NCBI GenBank assembly: GCA_963729215.1
Contig: CAVSND010000015.1
Coordinates: 29,808-93,807, forward strand
Length of the DNA: 64,000 nucleotides
Origin: CAVQJU01 sp963729215
Lineage (GTDB): Bacteria; Acidobacteriota; Vicinamibacteria; Vicinamibacterales; CAVVIG01
Reading direction: 5' to 3'
The notes under the pieces are model-generated. The model saw only the letters and a list, made by a program, of their open reading frames with translations. It did not search any database and was not told the DNA's origin. Below, piece by piece: positions 15,463 through 25,505 of this stretch. Both the position numbers and the translations under genes were made by a program. Position 1 is the stretch's first letter. Each line of letters starts with the position of its first letter.

Positions 15463-18168
15463 AAACCTTGAGGCGGCTCTTCCAGCGGTTGACCTCGTGG
15501 GCGACGTCCGCGCGGGACGAAGAAGTCCTGCGGGCCGAAATCGAGGAACACATCGCCCTGCAGACCGCGGAGAATCTTCGAGCCGGCCTGTCGCCCATCG
15601 AAGCCCGCCGGCAGGCGCTGCTGAAATTCGGCAACGTGGAAGCCATCAAGGAAGTGTATCGAGACCAGAGAGGGCTTCCGTTCATGGACACGCTCGTGCT
15701 CGACACGCGCCTTGCGATCCGGCGCATGCGAAAGGCACCCGCGTTCACGGCCGCCGTGATCGTGACGCTGGCGCTCGGGATCGGCGCGAACACGGCCATC
15801 TTCGGCGTGATTGACAGCATCTTGATCAGGCCGCTCCCGTATCCGCACGCGGAGGCCCTGGTCAGCGTCTGGCACACGGCGCCGGGGATGCCCGGGCTCG
15901 CTGGCGGCCTCGGCTGTTCTCCCTCCATGTACTTCACGTACCGCGAGGAGAACCGGACATTTCAACAGTTCGGATTGTGGGAGGTGAACGGCGCCAGCCT
16001 CACCGGGGTTGCCGAACCCGAAATGCCCCGGGCGCTCTTCGTGACCTATGGGCTGCTCGATGCCGTCGGGCGTGAAGCCACTTCTGGGCCGCTGGTTTTC
16101 GCAGGCGGACGACATGCCGGGCTCGGCCGGGACGGTCATGCTCACCTACGGCTACTGGCAGCGCCGCTTCGCGGGCGACACCTCCATCGTCGGGCGCACG
16201 CTGACGATCGATTCGAAGCCGCACACCGTCATCGGCGTGATGCCTGCGGAATTCCGCTTTCAGCGCGACCCGGAACTGATTCTTCCTTATCAGTTCGAAC
16301 GAAACGGGCTGGCCCTGGGACCCTTTGGCCCCCAGGGTATTGCGCGCCTCAAACCCGGCGTCACGATCGAGCAAGCCAACGCCGATGTGGCTCGCATGCT
16401 GGGCGTCTGGTTGAATGCGTGGCCCATTCCGCCGGGAATGGATCGCACGGTCTTTGACAACGCACGCCTCGGCGCCCAGGCTTCAGCCACTGAAGCAGGA
16501 AATCGTCGGAGACATCGGCACGGCGCTCTGGGTCGTGATGGGGACTCTGGGGCTGGTACTTTTGATCGCCTGCGCCAACGTGGCCAACTTGATGCTCGTC
16601 CGCGCCGAGGCCCGCCAGCAGGAACTGGCGATCCGGGCGGCGCTCGGCGCCGGCTGGGGACGAATCGCCCGTGAAATGCTCGTCGAAAGCCTGACGCTGG
16701 GAGTGCTGGGCGGCGCGCTGGGTCTCGGCCTGGCGTACGCGGCGTTGCGGATCCTGGTGGCGAATGGCCCGGACGCACTGCCGCGGCTGCGCGAAATCGG
16801 CATCGATCCGTTCGTGCTCGCGTTCGCCCTCGGCGTGTCTTTGCTCTCGGGCGCGCTGTTCGGTGTCATACCGGTCTTGAAATACGCAGGGCCCCGTGTC
16901 GCGACCGCCCTGCGTGGTGTCGGCCGAACGTTCAGCCCGGGCCGGGAGCGCCACCGGGCGCGCAACACGCTGGTCGTGGTGCAGGTGGCGCTCGCCCTCG
17001 TCCTGCTCGTCAGCTCCGGCCTGATGATTCGCACGTTTCAGCAGTTGCGGGGCGTGCGGCCGGGGTTCGCGCATCCTGAAGAGATCCTGATACTGCACTC
17101 CATATTCCCGGGAGCCACTGCAGAGGAACCCGAGCGCGTGATGCGGATGCAGCACGAGATTCTGGATAAGCTCGCCGCCCTTCCCGGCGTCACGTCGGTC
17201 GGGTTTGGCGGCGCCGCGCCGCTCGAATCGTTTCTGGGCGGCGGCAACCCGGTCTTTGCGGAGGACGGAAGCTCGCGGAAGGCCAGGTTCCGCGCATGCG
17301 GCAGATTCGGAAGGTCGCTCCGGGATTCTTCAAGACGATGGGAACGCGTATCGTGGCGGGACGCGAATTTACCTGGACCGACCTATACGAGAGACGGCGC
17401 GTCGCCATCGTGTCGGAGAATCTGGCGCGGGAGTGGTGGGGCGTACCCGGTGCTGCGCTCGGCAAGCGGATTCGCGAAGCCGGCGACGCCGATCTCTGGC
17501 GCGAAATCGTCGGCGTCGTCGAAAACGTGTACGACAACGGCGTGAACGAGAAGCCGCCCGAGTTCGCATACTGGCCGGCCCTGATGGATCGATACATCTG
17601 GGCCGGCAACAACGAATTCGCGACGCGGTCTGGCATGTTCGCGATCCGATCGACCCGCACGGGCACGGAGAGCTTGCTGACAGAAGCGCGGCAAGCCATC
17701 TGGTCCGTCAACGGCAGGCAGCCGGTGTTCCTCGTCACCACGCTGAAGGCGCTCTACGACCAGTCCATGGCACGGACGTCGTTCACGCTCGTGATGCTGG
17801 CCATCGCCGGAGGGATGGCTCTGGCGATCGGCATCGTCGGCATCTACGGCGTCATCGCCTACGTGGTTTCGCAGAGGACCCGCGAAATCGGCATCCGAAC
17901 GGCGTTGGGCGCGCAGCCGGCGGAACTATTGGGGATGTTCGTGCGCCACGGTCTGTGGCTTGCCGGCGTTGGAGCCGCCCTCGGGCTGGTGGCTGCGGCC
18001 GGGCTCACGCGTCTGATGTCGTCGTTGTTGTTCGGCGTGACCGCACTCGACCCGGTGACGTACGCGGCTGTTTCGGCGCTGCTCGTCGCCGCCGCCGTGC
18101 TGGCGAGCTATCTTCCCGCGCGCCGGGCCGTGGCGATCGATCCAGCCCAGGCACTGCGGGCGGAGTAG
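15459..18168 (+). CDS. ADOP-type ABC permease, MacB/FtsX family (frameshifted)
   Basis: About 900 residues when the frame is followed. An N-terminal ADOP helper region (EEHIALQTAENLRAGLSPIE, ALLKFGNVEAIKE) leads into FtsX/MacB_PCD with LGIGANTAIFGVIDSILIRP. Two FtsX membrane domains follow, one with ANLMLVRAEARQQELAIRAA and the last with EIGIRTALGAQPAELL. Single-base breaks occur near 16065, 16478 and 17268; the frame is recovered each time. The family exports or remodels envelope components together with an ATPase encoded elsewhere. Coupled to padR. Confidence 0.85.
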
Positions 18169-18239
18169 GCTGGCAGGGCGGTGAAAGACCCGCCCTGAAT
18201 GTGAACGCAAAACGGAGAACGAAGAAACACTCCAGCCTG

Positions 18240-18713
18240 CTAGCGCGGCTGCTTCGGACGCACGCTCGAGTCGGCGTGAAGAAAGCTGCTGGCACGGCGC
18301 TCGAAAAAACTCTCAATCGGCGGCAGCACCGCCAGCACGATCAGCGTCACGACCGTCGCACCCGCCGCCAAGCCGAATGCCCCGGCCCCCGCGGCCATTC
18401 CGATCGCCGCATTCACCCAGATTGTCGCCGCCGTCGTCAGGCCGTGGACGCTGTGCCCGCTGCGCATGATCGCCCCGGCGCCGAGGAAGCCGATCCCCGT
18501 CACGATCTGGGCCGCGATACGATCGGCCGACCCTCCAAAACCGCGTGCCGTCTCAATCGAAAGGATCATGAACAGCGCAGACCCCATTCCGATGAGGATG
18601 TTCGTGCGCAGCCCGGCGGGTTTCTGGTGGAACTCCCGTTCGAGGCCGATGGCGGCGGCCAGGCCTGCCGCGACGAGCACCCGTACAAGGTAGGCGTTGG
18701 CGGCTATTGGCAT
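18240..18713 (-). CDS. MgtC/SapB-family membrane protein
   Basis: 157 residues with the family signature GLEREFHQKPAGLRTNILIG near the N-terminus and IVTGIGFLGAGAIMR in the middle, plus four hydrophobic segments and a conserved Arg/Asp layout (IAAQIVTGIGFLGAGAI). MgtC proteins act in adaptation to low Mg2+ and in regulating the F-type ATP synthase in pathogens; the function in free-living bacteria is less clear. It stands alone between the ADOP operon and the RDD gene. Confidence 0.9.
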   Translation of the reverse strand: MPIAANAYLVRVLVAAGLAAAIGLEREFHQKPAGLRTNILIGMGSALFMILSIETARGFGGSADRIAAQIVTGIGFLGAGAIMRSGHSVHGLTTAATIWVNAAIGMAAGAGAFGLAAGATVVTLIVLAVLPPIESFFERRASSFLHADSSVRPKQPR

Positions 18714-18791
18714 ATGGTGGATAGTCTAGCAGGGCGCTGAAGAACGCAGCCTGAACGTACAGACGTAGAACGCAGAATTCCGGCGTCTCTT

Positions 18792-18812
18792 CGTTTTACG
18801 TTTTACGTTTTA
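18792..18812 (+). repeat. Tandem heptamer repeat (CGTTTTA x3)
   Basis: CGTTTTA is repeated exactly three times (18792-18798, 18799-18805, 18806-18812) and followed by a fourth, diverged copy, CGTTCAG. It lies between the mgtC start and the end of the RDD gene. Purpose unknown; probably slippage. Confidence 0.6.
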
Positions 18813-18840
18813 CGTTCAGCTGCGTTTTCAGCAGCCTGCT

Positions 18841-20313
18841 CTACAGCGGCCAGTTCCTCGGGACCTTCACGACGTAGGTGCCTGCGATCTTGTCGTGCCA
18901 GGCCTGTCGCTCCGGATCTCTCAGGATCCAGAGGCATCCAATTCCAAGCACGGCCAGCGAAAAAATACTCGAGAGGCCGCGCACGAGCGCATCGGCGAGG
19001 CTGAGGGGTGCCCCGTCGACGCGGATGACGCGAAGTTGACAGATGATGCCGCCGACCGTCGCGCCCTTCCACGCCCAGAACCCGATGTGGTACGCGAGGA
19101 GGAGCAGGAAGACCGTGTTGTCGTGTCGGAACACGTCGAGGATTTGGTAGACCAGCACCACCAGGATGACGTCGAGCACAAAGGCCGCGAGTCGATCGCG
19201 GAAGGGAGCGCGTGGAAAGGAAGTGAGATCCGCCCCTGTGGCCTCTGTGGCTCCTGTCGACGCCCCCGCCGGCGCAGGCGGACCGACGGCGGCCCCCGGC
19301 GCCGCCACGAACGACGTTGCGCCATCCGACTGAGACGGCGTGGACGCCGGCTCGTTGGGTGAGATGCGAGGGGGCGGCGCTGGATTCTCTCGCCTGTAGG
19401 CGGTCATGAAGGCCAGCGTCGCCGCTCCGAGGCCAAACACTCCGAGCAGCGCCCATGCGACAAAACCCAGCCCAGGCACCATGTAGGCTGCCGTGATAAT
19501 CGCGAAACCGATGACGAAGGCAATCAGCGGCTGCTGTCGCGTTTCTTCTGTCCCCGGCTCCCGGCGTACGACGCCCATTCCAATCCATCGCGCCGTGCCG
19601 ACCTTGCCGACCATGCCGGCCACCACGAGCGCGCAGATGACGAATGGCACGACGACGATGCCGATGAGAGACACCATGAGCAACGCGAACACCGGGCCGC
19701 TGAGCAGCAGCACCAGGAGGCCGACTGCGAATGCGGTCAGCGGCCTGGCGGCGAGCGTGTCCGCGCACGCGCGAACAGGACGATCGAAGACGAGGTTGAG
19801 CGCCAGGTAGACGACGAAGAAGATGCCGACGAGAGCCCAGACCCAGCCGAGACCCGGCACGATAGGCCTTCCCCAAAGCAGCCCGCGCGTGATCCAGGGC
19901 AGGAAGGCATTCAGCCGCCCACTGAGCCAGGTCGAACCAAGGACGACGGATTCTCCCCGGGGCTTGAAATCGGCAGGCGCCTCGAGCCCGCTGCCGATGA
20001 CGACGATGTCTCCTCCGACCGTGGCACCAGATGCCGCAATGGTCGGCCCTCCGATCGCGACGAAGTCGCCGTCGACCGACGCCGTGCTCGAGAGCCGCGC
20101 GGTGCCCAGGATCACGACCACGTCACCCGTCGCATGGCCCGAAATGTCGGCGTTGCCGAAAACGACGACGACATCATGGGTGGATTCGCCTTCGCCCAGT
20201 GTGTAGTCCTGGCCGATGCGGATCGGATTGCCATCCTGGGCGGCAGCGCGTGCCGGGAAGCCGGCCGCCATCACCAGCAGTAACGCGACGAGTCCCATCC
20301 GGATTCGCTTCAT
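18841..20313 (-). CDS. Membrane protein with bactofilin-like repeats, TM helices and RDD domain
   Basis: 490 residues from MKRIRMGLVALLL, overlapping the stop of the upstream gene as ATGA. After a signal peptide (to PARAAAQ), residues 30-110 form a repeat-like beta solenoid of short turns (VVVVFGNADISGHATGDVVV, TVGGDIVVIGSG) as in polymer-forming cytoskeletal proteins. Four or more membrane helices follow. Then comes a Pro/Ala/Thr-rich linker, and the C-terminal 130 residues form an RDD domain (FRDRLAAFVLDVILVVLV, WAWKGATVGGIICQLRVI). The combination is unusual. It is probably an envelope protein under control of the neighbouring ECF sigma factor. Confidence 0.78.
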   Translation of the reverse strand: MKRIRMGLVALLLVMAAGFPARAAAQDGNPIRIGQDYTLGEGESTHDVVVVFGNADISGHATGDVVVILGTARLSSTASVDGDFVAIGGPTIAASGATVGGDIVVIGSGLEAPADFKPRGESVVLGSTWLSGRLNAFLPWITRGLLWGRPIVPGLGWVWALVGIFFVVYLALNLVFDRPVRACADTLAARPLTAFAVGLLVLLLSGPVFALLMVSLIGIVVVPFVICALVVAGMVGKVGTARWIGMGVVRREPGTEETRQQPLIAFVIGFAIITAAYMVPGLGFVAWALLGVFGLGAATLAFMTAYRRENPAPPPRISPNEPASTPSQSDGATSFVAAPGAAVGPPAPAGASTGATEATGADLTSFPRAPFRDRLAAFVLDVILVVLVYQILDVFRHDNTVFLLLLAYHIGFWAWKGATVGGIICQLRVIRVDGAPLSLADALVRGLSSIFSLAVLGIGCLWILRDPERQAWHDKIAGTYVVKVPRNWPL

Positions 20314-20780
20314 GGCTGTACCGTCCTTCCGAAGGCGACGTGATTGAGCGCCGCGGCGAACACCGCGCACGCCCCGCCCATCAGCGCCGCGAACGCGAAC
20401 ACATAGGGCGCGATGGGCTTGACGATGGCGCGCCAGAGGATGACGACGGCGTTCATCGTCGCCTCCAGGCGTCCGCCGGCGCCCACCACGTCGCCTCCCG
20501 TACTCGCGATGTACGCTGACGCGATACGGGCCGCGGCGCTTTCGACGGTCGGTACCGCCATCACAGCCCACGCGCCTATCACACAGAACACCGCAATCGA
20601 TGCCACCTGCCACCCGAGCGGCCAGGTGAACCAGGCCCGCGCGTACCACGGCCGTCGGGCCCACTGCTGCGCGGCGGCCATCACCCGCGGCAGCAGCGTG
20701 CGCGGCGCCCGCGGCATGGGGAGCTGCCGCAACCTGGCGCCGAGGATCTCCTCGAATTGTTCCGGGTCAACAGGGTGCAT
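20310..20780 (-). CDS. Putative anti-sigma factor, membrane protein
   Basis: About 156 residues from ATG 20780, just 2 bases after the sigma-factor stop. The N-terminal 45 residues are soluble (PEQFEEILGARLRQLPMPRA), then come hydrophobic segments (WQVASIAVFCVIGAWAVMAV, YVFAFAALMGGACAVFAAAL). There is no classic HxxxCxxC zinc motif. Immediate position after an ECF sigma gene argues for an anti-sigma role; that is inference from context. Confidence 0.6.
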   Translation of the reverse strand: MHPVDPEQFEEILGARLRQLPMPRAPRTLLPRVMAAAQQWARRPWYARAWFTWPLGWQVASIAVFCVIGAWAVMAVPTVESAAARIASAYIASTGGDVVGAGGRLEATMNAVVILWRAIVKPIAPYVFAFAALMGGACAVFAAALNHVAFGRTVQP

Positions 20781-20782
20781 GG

Positions 20783-21279
20783 TCACGCGAGCAGCTTTCT
20801 CAGGGCCTCGCGGCCCCGATGGATGTCGGTCTTCACCTTGCCCAGCGACACGCCGAGCGTTTCGGCAATCTCCTGGTAGCTGGCGTCTTCGAAGTGGAAC
20901 AGCACGAGCGGGACACGCTGGTGATCAGGCAGCCTGCGCAAAGCCTCTTCCAACTCGGACGATGATCGTCCGCCTCCGCCGTCTGCTCAACCGCGGGCCC
21001 GAAGTCTTCTCCGTCAGGCAGCTCGAGCTCGCTGAAGAGCCGCCAGCGGGCGCGGTAGCGCGACAGGTGGTTGAGACAGGCATTCCTGGTAACGGTCTTC
21101 AGCCAGCCGGCGGCGGCCGGGCTCGAGCCGATCGCATCGAAGCGCTGGAACGCCCTCAAGAACACCGTTTGCGACACATCCTCAGCTTCCGCGGGGTTGC
21201 CCAGCAGACGGACGGCGGTGGCGTACACCATGTCCTGATACCTCCTCACGAAGGCCTCGAACTGGTGGGCGTCGGTCAC
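20783..21279 (-). CDS. ECF sigma factor (one frameshift)
   Basis: About 165 residues. Region 2 is present as AFVRRYQDMVYATAVRLLG, NPAEAEDVSQTVFLRAFQ, and region 4 as RLPDHQRVPLVLFHFEDASY followed by QEIAETLGVSLGKVKTDIHR. The two lie in different frames: one base is extra near 20965, between the linker ending AEADD and the helix SSELEEALRR. The start is probably GTG 21279; a longer frame reaches 21366. It is followed directly by a candidate anti-sigma gene and then the RDD gene. It directs RNA polymerase to a small envelope regulon. Confidence 0.85.
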
Positions 21280-21334
21280 GGCTGGGACGCATCCGGCGTC
21301 ACTATTGAGAGAACCCCGTGACCCGACGAAAGTT

Positions 21335-21652
21335 TCAGCCGTCGCCGCCCGGGCATGCCGGAACACTACACAAGAAGTCGAGGCTCAGAAACAAATCGTC
21401 GGCGTGGATGGCGTGCAGGCCGGGGCGATTCGGTGGCGGGACGATCTGGTCAAGCGGATGCGGCGGCGCTATTTCTCCGAACTCATCGGGCGGCCTTTCC
21501 GCGCGCTCACCCTCGCGCAATGAGGCCTTGAACCCGCGGATGGCTTCGCCCAGACCCTTGCCAAGCTCCGGCAGTTTCTGCGGACCGAACACGAGCAACG
21601 CAATCCCGAGAATCAGCACCAGGTGCATCGGTTGAAACAACCCTTCCCCCAT
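21335..21652 (-). CDS. tatA: TatA/E-type twin-arginine translocase subunit
   Basis: 105 residues from MGEGLFQPMHLVLILGIALL, with GGAGG 6 bases before the ATG. The short N-terminal membrane helix is followed by FGPQKLPELGKGLGEAIRGF, the hallmark amphipathic helix of TatA/TatE. A longer charged tail follows. It forms the protein-conducting part of the Tat system, which exports folded proteins. TatB and TatC are not nearby. It sits between an HtrA protease and an ECF sigma factor on the minus strand. Confidence 0.92.
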   Translation of the reverse strand: MGEGLFQPMHLVLILGIALLVFGPQKLPELGKGLGEAIRGFKASLREGERAERPPDEFGEIAPPHPLDQIVPPPNRPGLHAIHADDLFLSLDFLCSVPACPGGDG

Positions 21653-21708
21653 ATGTCCTCCTTCGATTTGCCGGCGTGCCTCCGTGTGTGGCGCCGGGCC
21701 GCGCGCGA

Positions 21709-23148
21709 TCAATTAATCTGACACGTCACAAACTGCAGCTGTCCGTTGCGCTCGATCTGCAGGACCAGCTCACGGTTGGATCTCGCGGCGTCCAGCAGCA
21801 CACGCAGGCCGTCGAGGCTCCTGACGGTCACGCTGCCGACCGCGTGAATCACGTCCCCGGCGATCAGCGGCACATCGTTGCCTGACGACACCCGGGTTCG
21901 CGCCGCCACGAAGACGCCGGACGAGACCCGCAGAGTGGGCAGGAGCGCCGCGGTCTCGTCCGCGATATCGATGCCGATGATGCCGAGCCTGGGGACGGAT
22001 CCTTTCTCCGGATCGGCCAGCGCCGACACGTCGTCGATCGGGTGCGGCCGCTCCCTGACCGTCATCGTCACCGCCATCGTCCTCGTGCCTCGGACAAGGC
22101 CCAGCGTGACGGCATCACCCGCGGCGTACCGGCTCAGCTCGAGCGACAGCATCGGCACGCTCTCCACCGCCTTGCCATCGACCGTCACAATCACGTCGTC
22201 GATCCCGAGGCCGGCCTCCTCCGCCGCGCTGTCAGGCAGCACGTCGGACACCATCACCCCCGATGTCTGCGGCAAGTCGAGCGCTGCCGCCAGCGCCGGT
22301 GTAATCGCCTGCATGCCGAACCCCATCAGCCCGCGGTGCAGGTGTCCGTATTTCAGCAACTGTGGGTAGACGGCCGCCACGACGGCGCTCGGAATCGCAA
22401 AGCCCAGTCCCTGACTCGCACCCGAGTCGGTGAGGATCATCGTGTTCAGCCCGACGAGCTCGCCGTCCACGTTGACCAGCGGCCCGCCGCTGTTGCCCGG
22501 ATTGATCGGCGCGTCCGTCTGGATGTAGATCGTGGGGCTGTCGGGATCGGGCTGCCGCGCCACCGAGCTGACGACGCCCATCGTGACCGAATTGCGGAGT
22601 CCCTCCGGACTGCCGAACGCGAACACAATCTCCCCCTGCCTGATCGCATCGTAGTCCGCCAGTGGAAGCGGGCGCAGGCCCGTGACGTCGACTTTGAGCA
22701 GCGCGAGGTCGATGTCGCTTGCCGTACCAACGACCCGCGCGTCCACCGTCTGGCTCGCGGCCGTCGTCAGGGAATGCGAGGGACCGCTGGCCGTCGTGTC
22801 GCGGTGCAGCACGACCTGAATGCGCCTCGCCCCGGCGACGACATGCGCGTTCGTGACGATGTAGCCGTCGGAATCGACAATCGCACCCGAGCCGATGCTG
22901 CGCTGCCGCCCTATCACCGGGCCGACATCGCCGCGCACACCGCCGTCGACGGGACCATAGCTGGTCACCAGCACCTGCACGACACTCAGGGACACTCGCG
23001 ACGTCAGGTCTTCAACGGACGCACTGAGCTCGCGCAGCAGGCTCGGCGGCCCAGCCGGATGCCCCGCGTTCTGCGCGAAGGCGACCGACGACATCAGCAT
23101 CCATCCGGCACACACGCCGACAGCCATACCGCACCGTTTACTCGACAT
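21709..23148 (-). CDS. HtrA/DegP-type serine protease with PDZ domains
   Basis: 479 residues from MSSKRCGM (start 23148; 23157 is an alternative). A signal peptide ends at VAFAQ. The trypsin-like domain has the full triad: His102 (VTNAHVVAG), Asp147 (DIDLALLKV) and Ser220 (PGNSGGPLV). Two PDZ domains follow, the first at about residues 290-370. It works in the periplasm as a protease or chaperone against misfolded envelope proteins, in keeping with the sigma factor and Tat gene downstream on the same strand. Confidence 0.93.
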   Translation of the reverse strand: MSSKRCGMAVGVCAGWMLMSSVAFAQNAGHPAGPPSLLRELSASVEDLTSRVSLSVVQVLVTSYGPVDGGVRGDVGPVIGRQRSIGSGAIVDSDGYIVTNAHVVAGARRIQVVLHRDTTASGPSHSLTTAASQTVDARVVGTASDIDLALLKVDVTGLRPLPLADYDAIRQGEIVFAFGSPEGLRNSVTMGVVSSVARQPDPDSPTIYIQTDAPINPGNSGGPLVNVDGELVGLNTMILTDSGASQGLGFAIPSAVVAAVYPQLLKYGHLHRGLMGFGMQAITPALAAALDLPQTSGVMVSDVLPDSAAEEAGLGIDDVIVTVDGKAVESVPMLSLELSRYAAGDAVTLGLVRGTRTMAVTMTVRERPHPIDDVSALADPEKGSVPRLGIIGIDIADETAALLPTLRVSSGVFVAARTRVSSGNDVPLIAGDVIHAVGSVTVRSLDGLRVLLDAARSNRELVLQIERNGQLQFVTCQIN

Positions 23149-23207
23149 GTGGAGCATCCCCTGGGTAAGAAAGCAGCGAACCGCCGGACACACCCGTTCG
23201 CCGGCCT

Positions 23208-24095
23208 TCAGGCAACGTACACCTGATTGCGCCCTCTGGCTTTTGCTCGATACAACGCATCGTCGGCTTCGCGAAACAACGACTCAGCCACCTCAACGTC
23301 TCGACGTAATAAGACGGGTGACGTACGACGATCGAATGGCACACCGGCGGCGCCGACGCTGATCGACAGGCTTCCCGCCTCGAACGGACGGCCGGAGAGC
23401 ACGGGGTCGCAGCCGTTGACCGCGCGGCACAAATCATCCGCGACCTGCCTCGCACGGGCGACGGTGCACGGCGCGACGGCAACGACGAACTCGTCACCGC
23501 CGTAGCGACACGCGGCGGCCTCAGGCGGCAGGCGCCGGCCGATGATGTGGCCGACCGTGCGCACGGCCTCCGCGCCCGTCAGATGTCCGTATTTGTCGTT
23601 CAGATCCTTCAGGCGGTCCACATCGAGCACGAGCAGCGCGAGCGGCGCGCGCGACTCGCGGCACGCACTCACCATCCTCACGAGCTGCGCTTCGAACGAT
23701 CGCAGGTTGTGCAGGCCTGTCAGGTCGTCGGTCATGGCCAGTTCGCGAAGCCGCTCCGCGTCTCGTGTCAGCCTCGCCGTGATCAGGCCCACTGCGAGAA
23801 ACAGCGTCATCTGAACGAGATCCGCTTCCCCGTACTTGAACGTGAGCAGCGCGGGGTTGGCGACGTGATACAAGACGATCGCGGAAACGCCGGCCACCAG
23901 TCCACCCCTCGTCCCGAACCTGAAGCCGGCGAGGATGATCGGCAGGTAGTACAGATGTTGAACGGGCGTGGAGCCCGTGGCTCGATCCAGACCAAAGACG
24001 AGCAGCAAGGCGCCGATCACCAGCGCAGCCGCCGACGCCGGCGACAGTTGGATTCGTCTCGCGAGTCCCTCGTGGCTCGTTGTTGTCAGGCGCAT
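23208..24095 (-). CDS. Membrane-bound diguanylate cyclase (GGDEF)
   Basis: 295 residues from MRLTTTSHEGLARR. Four or five hydrophobic segments (AAALVIGALLLVFGLDRA, GLVAGVSAIVLYHVANPALL) form a DUF4118-like sensor, followed by a GGDEF domain with LTGLHNLRSFEAQ, DVDRLKDLNDKYGH and the catalytic motif RYGGDEF. The end ADDALYRAKARGRNQV is standard. It makes cyclic di-GMP from GTP. No EAL domain is present. The upstream HlyD gene ends 10 bases before. Confidence 0.93.
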   Translation of the reverse strand: MRLTTTSHEGLARRIQLSPASAAALVIGALLLVFGLDRATGSTPVQHLYYLPIILAGFRFGTRGGLVAGVSAIVLYHVANPALLTFKYGEADLVQMTLFLAVGLITARLTRDAERLRELAMTDDLTGLHNLRSFEAQLVRMVSACRESRAPLALLVLDVDRLKDLNDKYGHLTGAEAVRTVGHIIGRRLPPEAAACRYGGDEFVVAVAPCTVARARQVADDLCRAVNGCDPVLSGRPFEAGSLSISVGAAGVPFDRRTSPVLLRRDVEVAESLFREADDALYRAKARGRNQVYVA

Positions 24096-24105
24096 AGCCG
24101 GACCG

Positions 24106-25411
24106 TCACTGCCCGGATATCCGGGATCGGTGATGCAACGCGGCGGCCGTGACCAGCACATCGCCGGGACGAATCGGTCCGTCCAGCAGTTCGGTCCACT
24201 GGTTGTCAGCGAGGCCGACATCCACGGCAACCGGAGCGAAGCGCCGGCCGTCGTACGTCCAGACATTGCGCGCGTTCGTGTTGCGGTCGCCTGCATGCGT
24301 CGCAGCCTCGACAGACGACGGTTCCGTTTCGCCGAGTGCCTGCAACACCGCAGAGGGTGGACGGAACCCGAGTGCGCCGTTCGGAATCCTCACGACGCGC
24401 TCCCGCCGTGCGCCGTCGAGCGTGACCTCCGCCGTCATGCCGGGCCGGAGCCGCTGGTCGGGATTCGCAACATCGATGATCGCCGTGTAGCTGACCACGG
24501 TGGTGACAACACCCGTCGCTGGTGAACCCGCCGTCGAGCCGGCGACCGCCGTGGTTGTGGCCGTCTGCTGGGCCACGGGCTGAAGCCGCAGCTCTCTGAT
24601 GGATCCGTGGAACACGACGTCCGGATACGACTCGACGTCGAACGTCACGGGTTCGCCCGGCATCAGGCCGTCGACGTCCGATTCGTCGATGTCCACGCTC
24701 AGTTGCACGTGCGTGAGCATCGTCGCGATTCTGAAGAGCACCGGCGCCTGCATGACGGCCGCCACCGTCTGGCCAACGTCGACGTCCCGATCGAGGACGA
24801 TGCCGTCGATCGGTGAACGGATGACCGTGTGCGCGAGGTTGGCGGAGGCCTGGTCGACACCCGCCCGAGCCTGATCGATCGCGGCTTTAACGTCATTGAC
24901 TTGTGCTTCACCCGAACGCACACCGGCAGTCGCTTCGTTCATCGCGATCTCGGCCGCGTCGAGGTCGGCTGCGGTGATCAACTGGCCGGCCGCCAACTCC
25001 CTGGCTCGTGCGAGCTTTATGCGGGCGTCCGCTTCGGCGGTCCGGGATCCTGCGAGGTCGGCCTGCGCCTGGCCGAGCGCGGCTTCTGACTGAAGCTGGC
25101 CGGCCCTGGCCTCGTCGAGCGCGGCCTGGTAGAGGCTGGGGTCGAGTCGGGCGATCACCTGGCCGGCATGGACAACCGAGTCGAAATCGGCGTCCAGCGA
25201 CTGCACGAGGCCCGAGACTTGTGCGCCGATCTCCACGGTCGTCACGGGTTGAACCGCGCCGGTTGCGACAACTCGACGGGTGATCGCGCCCGCGGTCACC
25301 ATGCGACCGCTCAACCTGCACTTCGGTTATCGAATGGAACGCCCAGGCGGCCACACCCGTCAGGACGGTCCCGGTGACAGCGATGCCGAGCCACTTCATC
25401 GACCGCGTCAT
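24106..25411 (-). CDS. HlyD/RND-type periplasmic adaptor protein (one frameshift)
   Basis: About 430 residues. The N-terminal anchor (MKWLGIAVTGTVLTGVAAW) lies in one frame and the rest in another; the break is near 25315, where the anchor is followed by the barrel start RMVTAGAITRRVVATG. The adaptor has biotinyl-lipoyl-like ends (IGAQVSGLVQSLDADFDSVV, RSPIDGIVLDRDVDVGQTV), a long coiled coil, and a beta-barrel (VQLSVDIDESDVDGLMPG). It resembles MacA-type adaptors. No ABC permease or ATPase gene is directly adjacent. Start 25411 (MTRSMKW) is inferred. Confidence 0.83.
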
Positions 25412-25435
25412 ACTCCCCCTTGCGCGTTCGTCATC

Positions 25436-25490
25436 CGTAGCGTCCGCCTTCAGGCGGACGTTCGCCGGCCGGCTCAAGCCGGCCGCTACG
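25436..25490. repeat. REP-like double-hairpin element A
   Basis: Terminal inverted bases CGTAGC (25436-25441) and GCTACG (25485-25490) enclose two hairpins: GTCCGCC-TTCA-GGCGGAC (25442-25459) and GGCCGGCT-CA-AGCCGGCC (25467-25484). It lies between the HlyD start and the end of the NTF2-like gene. Element B, at 26053-26118, has the same architecture with different stem sequence. Such paired palindromes suit REP/BIME-type repeats. Confidence 0.6.
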
Positions 25491-25505
25491 GCATTGTGAA
25501 AACGC

